NCBI GenBank assembly: GCA_021817755.1 | Contig: JAKAGC010000031.1 | Location: 1 to 13,872, forward strand | Length of the DNA: 13,872 nucleotides | Direction: 5' to 3' | From: Acidobacteriota bacterium | GTDB taxonomy: Bacteria; Acidobacteriota; Aminicenantia; UBA2199 | In this document: positions 13,729-13,872 of the stretch, piece by piece | How positions within the stretch are numbered: position 1 is the first letter of the stretch | Layout of the letters: each line of letters starts with the position of its first letter | Translations under genes and position numbers: made by a program | The notes under the pieces: generated by a model | Databases searched by the model: none | What the model was told of the DNA's origin: nothing | Seen by the model: the letters and a program-made list of their open reading frames with translations, nothing else

Positions 13729-13872
13729 TCAATTCTCTCCTTCGATAGGTATCCGAATATAAAAAGTTGTTCCCTCACCGGGTTTGGAGGAAAAATAAAT
13801 TTTTCCTTTATGTTTTTCAACGATGATGTTGTGTGCAAGGGAAAGCCCTTGCCCCGTTCCTTTTCCTACATC
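13729..13872 (-). CDS. Sensor histidine kinase, C-terminal end, cut by window edge
   Basis: Only the last 47 codons are visible, on the minus strand, ending with TGA at 13729-13731. They are the end of an ATP-binding HATPase domain: the G2 box [12 protein letters not shown], then [12 protein letters not shown], then the closing strands [16 protein letters not shown]. The GKGTGQGL form of G2 is common in PAS-containing sensor kinases, but the sensor part is outside the window. The gene is followed after 2 nt by the REC-kinase hybrid, whose ribosome site lies inside this coding region, so the two are translated from one mRNA and probably act in one relay. Confidence 0.9.
   Translation of the reverse strand, partial: DVGKGTGQGLSLAHNIIVEKHKGKIYFSSKPGEGTTFYIRIPIEGEN

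Noticed and set aside
1..13872. CRISPR array, tRNA, insertion sequence, phage or conjugation genes, or a multi-gene defence island around the Type IIG enzyme.
   Set aside because: No regularly spaced repeats, no cloverleaf-like sequence, no transposase or integrase motifs, and the genes right of the methyltransferase are metabolic, transport or signalling genes.

Overview
The window is AT-rich bacterial DNA from a Gram-negative-type, non-phage genome. Export signals are frequent (Sec signal peptides and a possible lipoprotein), and most genes have a clear GGAGG-type ribosome binding site. Promoters are classical TTGACA/TATAAT, which argues against Bacteroidota. The mix of a DUF885 metallopeptidase, a DUF6515-like secreted repeat protein, a REC-first histidine kinase and orphan secreted proteins would fit a deep-branching lineage such as Aminicenantes/Acidobacteria-like bacteria, but that is only an impression. 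No tRNA, rRNA, CRISPR, transposase or phage gene was seen.

Layout. At the left edge (1-1284, +) lies the 3' part of a Type IIG/Eco57I-like adenine methyltransferase (NPPW motif plus TaqI-like specificity domain). It converges tail-to-tail, with overlapping stop codons, on a DUF1611 P-loop protein (1281-2375, -) of the family that includes D-glutamate N-acetyltransferase DgcN. Next on the minus strand are a LysE-type exporter (2605-3267) and a DUF885 metallopeptidase gene (3322-5127). The DUF885 gene is broken by one in-frame TAG codon at 4501-4503. A divergent plus-strand block follows: HtrA/Deg protease with one PDZ domain (5363-6421), a CaCA-family Na+/Ca2+ exchanger (6506-7462) and a DUF6515-like secreted repeat protein (7611-8438).

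The least ordinary stretch is 8471-9728. Reading leftward from a good promoter, it holds a stand-alone GAF-domain protein, a 72-residue protein with four N-terminal cysteines and, after about 260 bp of palindrome-rich DNA, an overlooked 41-codon gene (8529-8654, -). That gene encodes a textbook double-glycine leader followed by a 26-residue mature peptide, and it ends in a strong hairpin. It is the best candidate for something undescribed.

The right part carries an orphan secreted protein (10016-10837, +) with the strongest expression signals in the window, a 503-residue possible lipoprotein of unknown function (11022-12533, -), and a two-gene signalling operon (12626-13872, -): the end of a sensor histidine kinase followed 2 nt later by a receiver-histidine kinase hybrid.

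Apart from that operon and the GAF/Cys-protein pair, genes are mostly single units with their own promoters. Two transporter genes (LysE and the Ca exchanger) appear to have leaderless mRNAs, unlike their neighbours with strong Shine-Dalgarno sites.
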